Below, piece by piece: positions 17,041 through 24,575 of a DNA stretch of 64,000 nucleotides (position 1 is its first letter; each line of letters begins with the position of its first letter). Source of the stretch: Rufibacter tibetensis (GTDB lineage: Bacteria; Bacteroidota; Bacteroidia; Cytophagales; Hymenobacteraceae). The notes below the pieces were generated by a model that was not told where the DNA came from, ran no database searches, and saw only the letters and a list, made by a program, of their open reading frames with translations. The stretch lies in NCBI RefSeq assembly GCF_001310085.1, contig NZ_CP012643.1:961001-1025000 (forward strand). Direction: 5' to 3'. Both the position numbers and the translations under genes were made by a program.

Positions 17041-19746
17041 TTACGGTTGCATGTTATTCAATAACTGTTCCAAACTGTACTCATCTGGAATTAAAACTTC
17101 GCGGGCCTTGCTGCCCTCAAACGGACCCACTACCCCGGCAGCCTCTAATTGGTCAATTAAACGACCAGCGCGGTTGTACCCTAGTTTCAAACGACGCTGC
17201 AAGAGTGAAGTACTACCTTGTTGATGAGTCACCACAATGCGGGCGGCTTCTTCAAACATAGCGTCTTTGTTGCTCGGGTCAAACTCGGCTTTCTCGTTTC
17301 CGCTTTCGTCACCCAGGAACTCTGGTAACAAGTAGGCATCTGAGTACCCTTGCTGCCCGCCAATGAAATCGCAGATGCGGTCTACTTCTGGCGTATCAAC
17401 AAACGCGCACTGCACGCGAATCAAGTCAGAACCCAACGAGAACAGCATGTCCCCTTGGCCAATCAACTGGTCGGCACCGCCGGTATCCAGAATGGTACGG
17501 GAGTCAATCTTGGAGGTCACTTTAAAAGAAATACGGGCCGGGAAGTTCGCCTTGATAATACCCGTGATTACGTTCACACTTGGGCGCTGCGTGGCAACTA
17601 CCAGGTGAATCCCAATAGCCCGGGCCAGCTGCGCCAAACGGGCAATAGGTGTTTCCACTTCCTTACCGGCAGTCATCATCAAGTCAGCTAACTCATCAAT
17701 CACCAGTACAATGTACGGCATGAATTTGTGGCCCTTCTTGGGGTTCAGGCGGCGCTCCACAAACTTGAGGTTGTATTCCTTCAGGTTACGGCAACCGGCA
17801 TCTTTGAGCAAATCATAGCGCTGGTCCATCTCCATACAGAGTGAGTTCAGCGTATTCACCACTTTCTTTGTATCAGTGATGATGGCTTCGTCAGTATCGG
17901 GCAGCTTGGCCAGGAAATGACGCTCAATCTTGTTGAACAGCGACAACTCCACCTTCTTAGGGTCTACCAACACAAACTTCAACTGCGACGGGTGACGCTT
18001 GTACAGCAACGAAGTCAGGATTGCGTTCAAACCAACTGATTTACCCTGACCCGTGGCACCTGCCATCAATAAATGGGGCATTTTGGCCAAATCAGTGATA
18101 AAGACCTCGTTGGTGATGGTTTTTCCGAAGGCGATCGGCAGCTCCATCTCGCTCTTCATGAACTTCTCGGTGCTCAGGATGGATTTGATAGGCACCATCT
18201 CTTTTTTCTTGTTCGGCACCTCAATACCAATAGTTCCTTTGCCCGGGATTGGGGCGATAATCCGGATGCCCAAGGCCGCTAAACTTAGGGCAATGTCATC
18301 CTCCAGACTCTTGATCTTGGAAATACGCACCCCAGCCTCTGGCACTATCTCATAAAGCGTTACAGTGGGGCCGATGGTCGCTTTGATACTGGCAATCCCG
18401 ATATTATAGTTACCTAGTGTCTCTACAATTCGGTCTTTGTTTGCTTCCAGTTCTTCCTTGGTTACCTGAACTTTCGCCACACCGTAGTCAGTGAGGAGTT
18501 CAATGGAAGGGTATTGGTAACGGGGCAGGTCTAAGGTAGGGTCGTAGTTCTCGCTTACTTCCAGGTTCTCAACTTCCTCTTCCTCGGGTGCCAGATTCGC
18601 AATGGCCAGTTCCACTTCTTCCTCCGGTTCTTCCAGCAACACATCATCGTCTTGCTCTACTTCCAAGGCCAATGGAACAGACGCCAGGGGAACAGAAGGT
18701 CTTGGGGTTACCGGCAATTCATTGACAGAGAATAATTCTTCCTGCGGCTCCTCAACTTCATCCTCCTCATCTTCAAATTCTTCGTCTTCAAAGAATTCTT
18801 CATCCTCAAACTCCTCGTCTTCGTCCTGAAATTCATCTTCCTCTTCAGGCTCTTGCTGCACTAAAAAAGGAGCCGGGAAAGCAGGTTCTTCCACTTGAGG
18901 TTCAAATGAGCCGGTAGGATTGGTGAGGTGATTCATGCCGGCAGAAGGTGAAGCATAAACACCAGTTTCTGGTCTTTCCATCACCGGCACAGCGGCAGCA
19001 GGCTCCACAGATTTAGCAACTCTGCCCCTGCCAATGGTAGTAATGTTGAAGAAGAAGATCACGAACCCGCCTAAGGCAAAAGCCATCAGCAGACCAGTTC
19101 CCCACCCCAGCAGACTCTGCAGCCAAAGAGCAGTTTCAAACCCAATACCGCCACTCAGAAAGCCATATGTATCAGTGGCTTTGTTTAACAGCACCAGATA
19201 CCCGGCCGTGACACAACCCCACAGCAGCCCGAACAGGCAAAGGGTTAAAACCGAAGAAAGGGTAACGGTGGTACGCCGGAAGACAATTTTATAGCCCACG
19301 TAGAACACTATGGGCACAAAAAAGAAGGAGGCAATGCCAAACCAACGGTTAATGAAATAATCAGAAATCCAGGCGCCAAACAGGCCCAGCCAGTTCTCTG
19401 ACTCCAACCCGGCTGCCTTCACATCCTCGGTGGTGACAGATTCCACAACGCTTTGGTCAGCGGTTCCGGTGAACAGGAAAGAGACAAACGCAATGGTTAG
19501 GTACAACGAAGACAACAGGAAGAAAAACCCGATGAACAGCTGCAGCCGTCGGTCTTTCAGGAAGTTGAAAGATAGTTGAGGAGCCTTGGGAAGCGACCTC
19601 TTGGGTTTGGCTTCTTTGGGCGCACGGTTCTCCCTTCTCTCCTTAGGCTCATTCTGTTGCCTCTTCGGTTCATTCTGCTGAGCCCTCGGCGCATTCTTAG
19701 GCCGCGGACCAGTCTCTACATCCCGTTTATATGTGTTCGTTGCCAT
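17041..19746 (-). CDS. ftsK: FtsK/SpoIIIE DNA translocase
   Basis: 901 residues from the ATG at 19746 (MATNTYKRDVETG); a TTG six codons upstream is rejected. A basic, Pro/Gln-rich N-terminus precedes four membrane segments (about residues 70-245). A strongly acidic linker of roughly 140 residues follows, with long Glu/Asp runs. The motor domain starts near 410, with Walker A GATGQGKSVGLNA (Lys569), Walker B VLVIDELADLMM and LVVATQRPSVNVITG. It ends with a gamma winged-helix domain (LLQRRLKLGYNRAGRLIDQL). It pumps DNA through the closing septum and helps resolve chromosome dimers at dif. A TAGATTTG box at 19762-19769 (minus strand) may give it its own promoter with a very short leader. Confidence 0.95.
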   Translation of the reverse strand: MATNTYKRDVETGPRPKNAPRAQQNEPKRQQNEPKERRENRAPKEAKPKRSLPKAPQLSFNFLKDRRLQLFIGFFFLLSSLYLTIAFVSFLFTGTADQSVVESVTTEDVKAAGLESENWLGLFGAWISDYFINRWFGIASFFFVPIVFYVGYKIVFRRTTVTLSSVLTLCLFGLLWGCVTAGYLVLLNKATDTYGFLSGGIGFETALWLQSLLGWGTGLLMAFALGGFVIFFFNITTIGRGRVAKSVEPAAAVPVMERPETGVYASPSAGMNHLTNPTGSFEPQVEEPAFPAPFLVQQEPEEEDEFQDEDEEFEDEEFFEDEEFEDEEDEVEEPQEELFSVNELPVTPRPSVPLASVPLALEVEQDDDVLLEEPEEEVELAIANLAPEEEEVENLEVSENYDPTLDLPRYQYPSIELLTDYGVAKVQVTKEELEANKDRIVETLGNYNIGIASIKATIGPTVTLYEIVPEAGVRISKIKSLEDDIALSLAALGIRIIAPIPGKGTIGIEVPNKKKEMVPIKSILSTEKFMKSEMELPIAFGKTITNEVFITDLAKMPHLLMAGATGQGKSVGLNAILTSLLYKRHPSQLKFVLVDPKKVELSLFNKIERHFLAKLPDTDEAIITDTKKVVNTLNSLCMEMDQRYDLLKDAGCRNLKEYNLKFVERRLNPKKGHKFMPYIVLVIDELADLMMTAGKEVETPIARLAQLARAIGIHLVVATQRPSVNVITGIIKANFPARISFKVTSKIDSRTILDTGGADQLIGQGDMLFSLGSDLIRVQCAFVDTPEVDRICDFIGGQQGYSDAYLLPEFLGDESGNEKAEFDPSNKDAMFEEAARIVVTHQQGSTSLLQRRLKLGYNRAGRLIDQLEAAGVVGPFEGSKAREVLIPDEYSLEQLLNNMQP

Positions 19747-19830
19747 GCTGTCTCCAAACTTCAAATCTACACTATTCCGTTCAATAAGCCTTGAACATTT
19801 TACCAGTATATGGGTTGTAAAATATAGTAT

Positions 19831-20859
19831 TTACTTAAGTAACCGTTGGTTAATCTGCTTGATCAGCCTTGGTCCTTCGTAAATAAAGCCCGTGTATAAT
19901 TGTATTAAATCGGCCCCGGCCGAAAGTTTCTCCAAGGCATCTTCGGCTGTCATAATGCCGCCCACACCTACCAGGCGCACTTCCTGGGGAAGTTGCTTGC
20001 GAAGGTAGCGCAGCACCTGGGTAGAGGCGCTGGTCAGGGGCTTTCCGCTCAGGCCACCCGCTCCCATCTCAGAAACACTGGTTGTAGAGGTTTGTAGCCC
20101 AGCCCGGCTGATGGTGGTATTGGTAGCAATTACGCCAGATAGCTGTGTTTGACTTGCAATCTCCACTATGTCATCTAGCTGGCTTTCATTCAGGTCTGGC
20201 GCGATTTTCAGCAACAGCGGTTTTGGTTTAGCTTTGCCCTGGTTCCGGTTCTGGAGGTTACTCAGCAAATCAAGCAACGGTTCTTTTTCCTGTAACGCCC
20301 TTAGGTCTGGCGTATTGGGCGAGCTCACGTTCACCACAAAATAATCTACCACGTCATACAGCGCATCAAAGCAATACAGGTAATCCTGCAGCGCCTGCTC
20401 ATTAGGGGTCACTTTGTTTTTACCGATGTTTCCGCCCACAATCACGTTGCTTTTCCGGCTGCGCAACCGTTCCACGGCCCTGTCAACGCCTTCATTGTTG
20501 AAACCCATCCGGTTGATGATGGCGCCGTCCTGGGGTAAGCGAAACAAGCGTGGTTTAGGGTTACCGGTCTGTGGTTTAGGTGTCAAAGTGCCTATCTCAA
20601 TAAACCCGAAGCCCAACTCTGCATATTCGTCAATCATGCGGGCATCTTTGTCAAAACCAGCCGCTAAACCCACCGGGTTAGGAAAAGTAAGCCCAAAGAC
20701 TTTGCGCTCCAGCCGTGGGTCATTTACCTGAAACATGCCCCTGGAAATGGATTTGGCCAAAGGCAAATGAAACCCGGTTTTGAGGGCAGAAGTGGTTAGA
20801 TGATGTACCTTTTCAGGGTCTAACTTAAAAAGCAGCGGACGGATAAGATTTTTATACAC
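19831..20859 (-). CDS. pyrD: Dihydroorotate dehydrogenase (quinone), class 2
   Basis: 342 residues from a GTG start; the sequence [20 protein letters not shown] right behind it is the usual class 2 membrane-associating helix, which fixes the start. FMN-barrel motifs follow: [50 protein letters not shown], and [15 protein letters not shown] with the catalytic serine. Then come [30 protein letters not shown] and [30 protein letters not shown]. It oxidises dihydroorotate to orotate and passes electrons to menaquinone at the inner membrane. It lies 84 bp ahead of ftsK in the same direction. Confidence 0.95.
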   Translation of the reverse strand: MYKNLIRPLLFKLDPEKVHHLTTSALKTGFHLPLAKSISRGMFQVNDPRLERKVFGLTFPNPVGLAAGFDKDARMIDEYAELGFGFIEIGTLTPKPQTGNPKPRLFRLPQDGAIINRMGFNNEGVDRAVERLRSRKSNVIVGGNIGKNKVTPNEQALQDYLYCFDALYDVVDYFVVNVSSPNTPDLRALQEKEPLLDLLSNLQNRNQGKAKPKPLLLKIAPDLNESQLDDIVEIASQTQLSGVIATNTTISRAGLQTSTTSVSEMGAGGLSGKPLTSASTQVLRYLRKQLPQEVRLVGVGGIMTAEDALEKLSAGADLIQLYTGFIYEGPRLIKQINQRLLK

Positions 20860-21070
20860 GGCAGAATGGGTTTAGGCAAAGATAAAAAATAGCCTGTTTT
20901 TGCCTTCATTTATATGCACCAATAAAACTTTGCTTTATCTCCTCCGTCCAAGAACCAGATTCTGCTGCTTCATACCCTTTGACTTACCCTATTTAGGGAG
21001 CGTTTTAAAAAAAGGGAGCATCAAATAAAAGTGCAAACCCAAAAGTTTATAAAAAAAATTAAAATATAAC

Positions 21071-21100
21071 TTTCCAAAACGGAGGTAAAACCTATCTTTG
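21071..21100 (+). promoter_or_regulatory. Candidate Bacteroidota promoter for the GAF gene
   Basis: A TTTC element (21071-21074) and TATCTTTG (21093-21100) are separated by 18 bp, and the ATG is 46 bp further on. The -33 element deviates at one position from TTTG. Confidence 0.4.
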
Positions 21101-21146
21101 ACTCACCGTGACAGATACAGTAAGTTAGGAGCAGCACCTGAAAGGC

Positions 21147-21704
21147 ATGATTTATGCTTTTAAACAGGAAATTGGACCGAAAAAAATGTTAGGAATCTGG
21201 AACCCGAGATTAGAAGTAGCGTGGGCAACCGAAGATGAGACCATACTAGATGCCGCAGTCCGGTTGTCTCAAAGATCTGAGCAGCCATCCTTTGCAGATG
21301 ACGTACTTTTGTTCCTGCACCAGCATTCTGGAGCAGACGTTATCATGATTTGCCACAAGACCAGCGTAAAAGGTGAGATGAAAATCCTGCGTTTGCTGTA
21401 CCAAGGGCAATCCCTTCCTATCCAAGCCACGTACACCTTAGAAGGAACTCCTTGTGCCAATGTGACCCGGCACGGCGTGTTGTATTTTCCCACCGGAGTT
21501 CAGAAGCGCTTTCCTGCGGATGTCCACCTGCGGGAATATGGCATAGACAGCTATTTTGGCTCTCCCCTGATGGGCACATCTGGAGACCTGTTAGGCGTTG
21601 TGGCGCTCCAGCACCAGAAACCGCTTCCAAATGCACAGCTTATTGAATTGTTGCTTACCATTCTTTCCCCTTCTTTGGAGACCCTGCTGGAAGATCGCCT
21701 TTGA
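21147..21704 (+). CDS. GAF-domain protein
   Basis: 185 residues with a single GAF-like domain and no output domain. It opens with a helix (DETILDAAVRLSQRSEQPSFADDVLLFLHQH). The GAF core follows (GADVIMICHKTSVKGEMKILRLLY, TYTLEGTPCANVTRHGVLYFP, FPADVHLREYGIDSYFGSPLMGTSGDLLGVVAL), then a C-terminal helix. The TPC motif and FGSPL-x-LLGVVAL pattern are typical of sensor GAF domains that bind small molecules or heme. The start is 21147, with Met14 an alternative. It is followed by two small genes (15 bp away) that may be co-transcribed. Ligand and partner are unknown. Confidence 0.75.
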   Translation: MIYAFKQEIGPKKMLGIWNPRLEVAWATEDETILDAAVRLSQRSEQPSFADDVLLFLHQHSGADVIMICHKTSVKGEMKILRLLYQGQSLPIQATYTLEGTPCANVTRHGVLYFPTGVQKRFPADVHLREYGIDSYFGSPLMGTSGDLLGVVALQHQKPLPNAQLIELLLTILSPSLETLLEDRL

Positions 21705-21719
21705 TTTGAATTTAGTTTT

Positions 21720-22016
21720 ATGAAAGGAACCAAAAAATGTCCCCATTGCGGCCACTGGTCTCCCTGGAATCAAGAAATAACTGACCGCTGTCAGAATTGC
21801 CATAGGCTTCTTGACCCTGCGGCCTATGAACGGCAGGCAGCCCAGGAGGAACGGAAAGAGGAAGAAAGCAAACGGTTTACCCTTGATTTCATAAGAATAA
21901 ACCCAGACGACCCCTATTTCCTGAAGTTCTTTAAAAGCATAGGGCTAGGATTTCAATTGGCTTTTGCGGGTATCGTCTCTTTTATTTTATGGCTTATCGC
22001 AGTTTTAGCCGGCTAA
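21720..22016 (+). CDS. Zinc-ribbon membrane protein
   Basis: 98 residues. Two cysteine pairs, CPHCG (residues 7-11) and CQNC about 18 residues later, form a short zinc ribbon at the N-terminus. A charged helix (ERQAAQEERKEEESKR) follows, and a C-terminal hydrophobic stretch (LGFQLAFAGIVSFILWLIAVLA) is a membrane segment, so the ribbon should face the cytoplasm. I do not know a named family for it. It lies 15 bp after the GAF gene, and its 3' end overlaps the next gene by 28 bp, suggesting translational coupling. Confidence 0.78.
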   Translation: MKGTKKCPHCGHWSPWNQEITDRCQNCHRLLDPAAYERQAAQEERKEEESKRFTLDFIRINPDDPYFLKFFKSIGLGFQLAFAGIVSFILWLIAVLAG

Positions 22017-22360
22017 ACTGGAAAACGTTCACGCCCCTCTTCTGGCTTTTGGCCGCGCTGTATCTGGGCCACCGGTTGTGGGCCTGGGCTGAAGATCCCC
22101 GCCCCGCTCTCCTGCGGTTTTACCTGGATGACCTGCTCTGCCTGCCCCTTCTGCTCACCGTGACCCTGTTTCTGATGCGTTTTCTCTACGGTCCGCAAGT
22201 ACGGTTTTCTGTGTACCATGTGGGCTTTGTGGTGGTGTATGTTTCCCTGGCCTTTGAGGTATTCCTGCCGCTTTTTATGCCGCGTTACACAGGTGATTTT
22301 CTTGATGTGCAGCTGTATGCCGCAGGCGGATGGATATTTTACCGTTTCCTGAACAAGTAA
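21989..22360 (+). CDS. Small polytopic membrane protein
   Basis: 123 residues with three to four hydrophobic segments (FTPLFWLLAALYLGHRLWAW, LLCLPLLLTVTLFLMRFLYG, FSVYHVGFVVVYVSLAFEVFLPLFM, YAAGGWIFYRFLN). Between them lies the polar loop DPRPALLRFYLDDL. Similar small ORFs in related genomes sometimes carry transporter labels without evidence. I see nothing that shows transport. The start overlaps the zinc-ribbon gene by 28 bp in another frame; a shorter start would remove the first membrane segment. Confidence 0.7.
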   Translation: MAYRSFSRLNWKTFTPLFWLLAALYLGHRLWAWAEDPRPALLRFYLDDLLCLPLLLTVTLFLMRFLYGPQVRFSVYHVGFVVVYVSLAFEVFLPLFMPRYTGDFLDVQLYAAGGWIFYRFLNK

Positions 22361-22451
22361 ACTTATCCCGTTTACCAGCCGATTTTCTAAAAGGAGGTCC
22401 TAAACACTAGCTTTCCCAAACCAAGAATGGCTCCTGCGTATAAGTAGGGCT

Positions 22452-23186
22452 ATGCAGGAAAAAGGAACCGTTTACATTGGCACCTCGGGGTGGCACTACA
22501 ACCACTGGAAAGGAAACTTCTATCCGCCGGGGGTTACCTCCAAGCTGTTCACAGAACATTACCAGCGCTTTTTTAGAACCGTAGAAATCAACAATTCCTT
22601 TTACCGCCTGCCCACCCCTGAGACCTTCGCCGCTTGGCGCAACAGCGTACCTGATGATTTTCTTTTCGCGGTGAAAGCCAGCCGCTACATCACGCACATG
22701 AAGAAACTCAAAGACCCGCAGCAAGGGTTGGCGCAGCTGTTGGGCAATGCGCAAGCGCTGGAGGAAAAGCTGGGCCCCATCTTATTCCAGTTACCGCCTG
22801 CCTGGCGCCTGAACTTGGAGCGCTTCCAAGATTTCCTGAGCGCACTTCCACCTTACCACCGCTACACCTTTGAATTCCGGGACCAGAGTTGGTACGCCCA
22901 AGAAGTCTATGATTTGCTCCGCGCCCACAACCACGCGTTCTGCATCTATGACCTGGCCGGACACCTTTCTCCCATAGAAGTCACCGCTAATTTCGTGTAC
23001 ATCCGCCTCCATGGTCCCGAGGGGAAATACGACGGCAGCTACTCTGAAAGCACGCTACAGTTTTGGGCAGACCACTGCCGAAACTGGGCTCAGGAAGGAA
23101 AAGACGTGTACGTGTACTTTGACAATGACATGCACGGGTACGCTCCCTTCAATGCTATCCGGTTACAGGAGTTGGTGAAAGGTTAG
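22452..23186 (+). CDS. DUF72 (YecE-like) protein
   Basis: 244 residues of the DUF72 family, a TIM-barrel fold with unproven function, thought to resemble nuclease or epimerase barrels. Motifs in order: YIGTSGWHYNHWKGNFYP at the N-terminus, FRTVEINNSFYRLPTPETFAAW, FLFAVKASRYITHMKKL, GPILFQLPPAW, RYTFEFRDQSWY, and FVYIRLHGPEGKYDGSYS. VYVYFDNDMHGYAPFNA comes at the end. All conserved blocks of the family are present and the length is usual. It stands alone between two spacers; the downstream one holds a REP-doublet. Confidence 0.9.
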   Translation: MQEKGTVYIGTSGWHYNHWKGNFYPPGVTSKLFTEHYQRFFRTVEINNSFYRLPTPETFAAWRNSVPDDFLFAVKASRYITHMKKLKDPQQGLAQLLGNAQALEEKLGPILFQLPPAWRLNLERFQDFLSALPPYHRYTFEFRDQSWYAQEVYDLLRAHNHAFCIYDLAGHLSPIEVTANFVYIRLHGPEGKYDGSYSESTLQFWADHCRNWAQEGKDVYVYFDNDMHGYAPFNAIRLQELVKG

Positions 23187-23226
23187 TTCTAAATTTTGAG
23201 TGCCGAGTTGAGTCTATGTTATATGC

Positions 23227-23340
23227 GCTGGCGCGAGCGTCCCGCTCGTGTCCACACGTATTGCAGAACTAAATTTGCTTATAGATCTAAAAAAGTGATT
23301 CAGGAATGCGTGCGGACACGAGCGGGACGCTCGCGCCAGC
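23227..23340. repeat. REP-doublet (REPIN-like) element, copy 2
   Basis: Arms at 23227-23258 and 23309-23340 are inverted repeats (GCTGGCGCGAGCGTCCCGCT / its complement). Each contains the hairpin GAGCG-tcc-CGCTC. The central 50 bp is A/T-rich and unlike copy 1 (6946-7050), although the arm sequence is shared. It lies between convergent genes. Confidence 0.78.
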
Positions 23341-23376
23341 GTTTTCAAATAGTCTTCTGTAAAACAGCCAATAAAC
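23341..23376. repeat. 36-bp dispersed palindrome, copy Q
   Basis: Arms GTTTTCAAATAG / CCAATAAAC with centre TCTTCTGTAAAACAG. It is 9 bp past the stop codon of the oxidoreductase gene and abuts REP-doublet copy 2. Confidence 0.5.
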
Positions 23377-23385
23377 AACAAACAA

Positions 23386-24414
23386 CTATGTCCTCGGCTC
23401 CAGCCCATATGCCTCCGCCAGCAACTCATAGCTGCGCAGCCGGTCCTGGAAATCATAGGTGATGGTCACCACCACAATCTCATCTACAGCGTAGGCTTCT
23501 GCAAGAGCGTCTAATTTGGCTTTCACTTGCGTGGGTGTACCTACCACCATGCGTTGGCGGTTGTACTGCACTTGGGCCAGTTCATCTTCCTCCAGGTCGT
23601 CATAGAAGACCTTAGCTACTTCCAATGAAGGCACGCCACTGGCTTTTCCCTGCCTAACGTGGAGCATGAGCATGTCCATGGAGAGTTGCAGCTCCTTTGC
23701 TTTTTCCTCGGTATCTGCGCAAATGACAAAAATCCCGAAGTTTCCGGCCGGCTTTTTCAGGAAAGCCGAGGGGGTGAATCTTTTCTGGTAGGACTGCATC
23801 GCCTCAGGTCCGCCGTTGGGGTTGATGAAATGCGCAAACGAAAATCCCATCCCGAAGTGGGCCGCAAACACACCGCTTTGCCCGCTGGAACTCAACAGCC
23901 AGCGCTCCGGGGTAGTGGCGGACCGGGGCGTGACTTTCACCTCGGCCGCTTCGGTCCCATTCAGCCCATCCTGCAGGTAGCGGTCCAGGTTCATGAGCTG
24001 TTCTACAAATTCCTGCTCGTTGAAATGGTTGTAAGGATTGAGCAAAGCGGCGGTTTTGCGATCGGTACCGGGTGCGCGACCAATGCCCAGGTCAATGCGA
24101 TTAGGGTACAAGGCCTCCAGCAACCTGAAATTCTGGGCTACTTTCAAAGCGCTGTAATGCGGCAGCATGACCCCACCAGAGCCAATGCGCAGGTATTGAG
24201 TATTGGCTGCCAGATGCGGGATCAGCACCTCGGGCGAAGGGCCAGCCAAACCCAGTGAGTTATGGTGTTCAGAAACCCAATAGCGGGTGTAACCAAGTTT
24301 ATCGGCTAGTTTAGCTAATTGGAGCGTTTCTTGCAGCGCCTGTTCAGGGGTTCCGCCCGCCCTTACTGGCGATTGGTCTAGCACACTCAGCTTAATTTTT
24401 TTCGCGTCTGCCAT
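23386..24414 (-). CDS. Luciferase-like (LLM class) flavin oxidoreductase
   Basis: 342 residues of the bacterial-luciferase-like superfamily (group with MsnO8-type proteins). Motifs in order: LSVLDQSPVRAGGTPEQAL, LAKLADKLGYTRYWVSEHHNSLGLAGPSPEVLI, RIGSGGVMLPHYSALKVAQNFRLLEALYPNRIDLGIGRAPG, and WLLSSSGQSGVFAAHFGMGFSFAHFINP. The WVSEHHN and GIGRAPG loops line the flavin pocket. A C-terminal segment (VVGTPTQVKAKLDALAEAY) completes the family pattern. These enzymes use reduced FMN and O2 for oxygenation; the substrate is not predictable. It is convergent with DUF72. Confidence 0.9.
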   Translation of the reverse strand: MADAKKIKLSVLDQSPVRAGGTPEQALQETLQLAKLADKLGYTRYWVSEHHNSLGLAGPSPEVLIPHLAANTQYLRIGSGGVMLPHYSALKVAQNFRLLEALYPNRIDLGIGRAPGTDRKTAALLNPYNHFNEQEFVEQLMNLDRYLQDGLNGTEAAEVKVTPRSATTPERWLLSSSGQSGVFAAHFGMGFSFAHFINPNGGPEAMQSYQKRFTPSAFLKKPAGNFGIFVICADTEEKAKELQLSMDMLMLHVRQGKASGVPSLEVAKVFYDDLEEDELAQVQYNRQRMVVGTPTQVKAKLDALAEAYAVDEIVVVTITYDFQDRLRSYELLAEAYGLEPRT

Positions 24415-24575
24415 GGGCGTTTACTGTATAGAAAGAGAAAAGAAACAGGCGCTAATAAGGCCTGCGCAATTATGTTTTACGACCAATTTGTGGAAAACGT
24501 CCCAGATTCTGCGTAACCTTACCGGTTTCATGGAGGTAAGCATAGCTTTTGCCTCGGTTTATACGTTCTTAGCGC

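Noticed and set aside
18602-18829. Ser-rich open frame on the plus strand
   Set aside because: It is the complement of the Glu/Asp-rich ftsK linker; its composition follows from that.
22390-22400. AAAGGAGGT resembling a strong Shine-Dalgarno sequence
   Set aside because: The nearest real start (22452) is about 50 bp away and no ORF begins at the proper distance.
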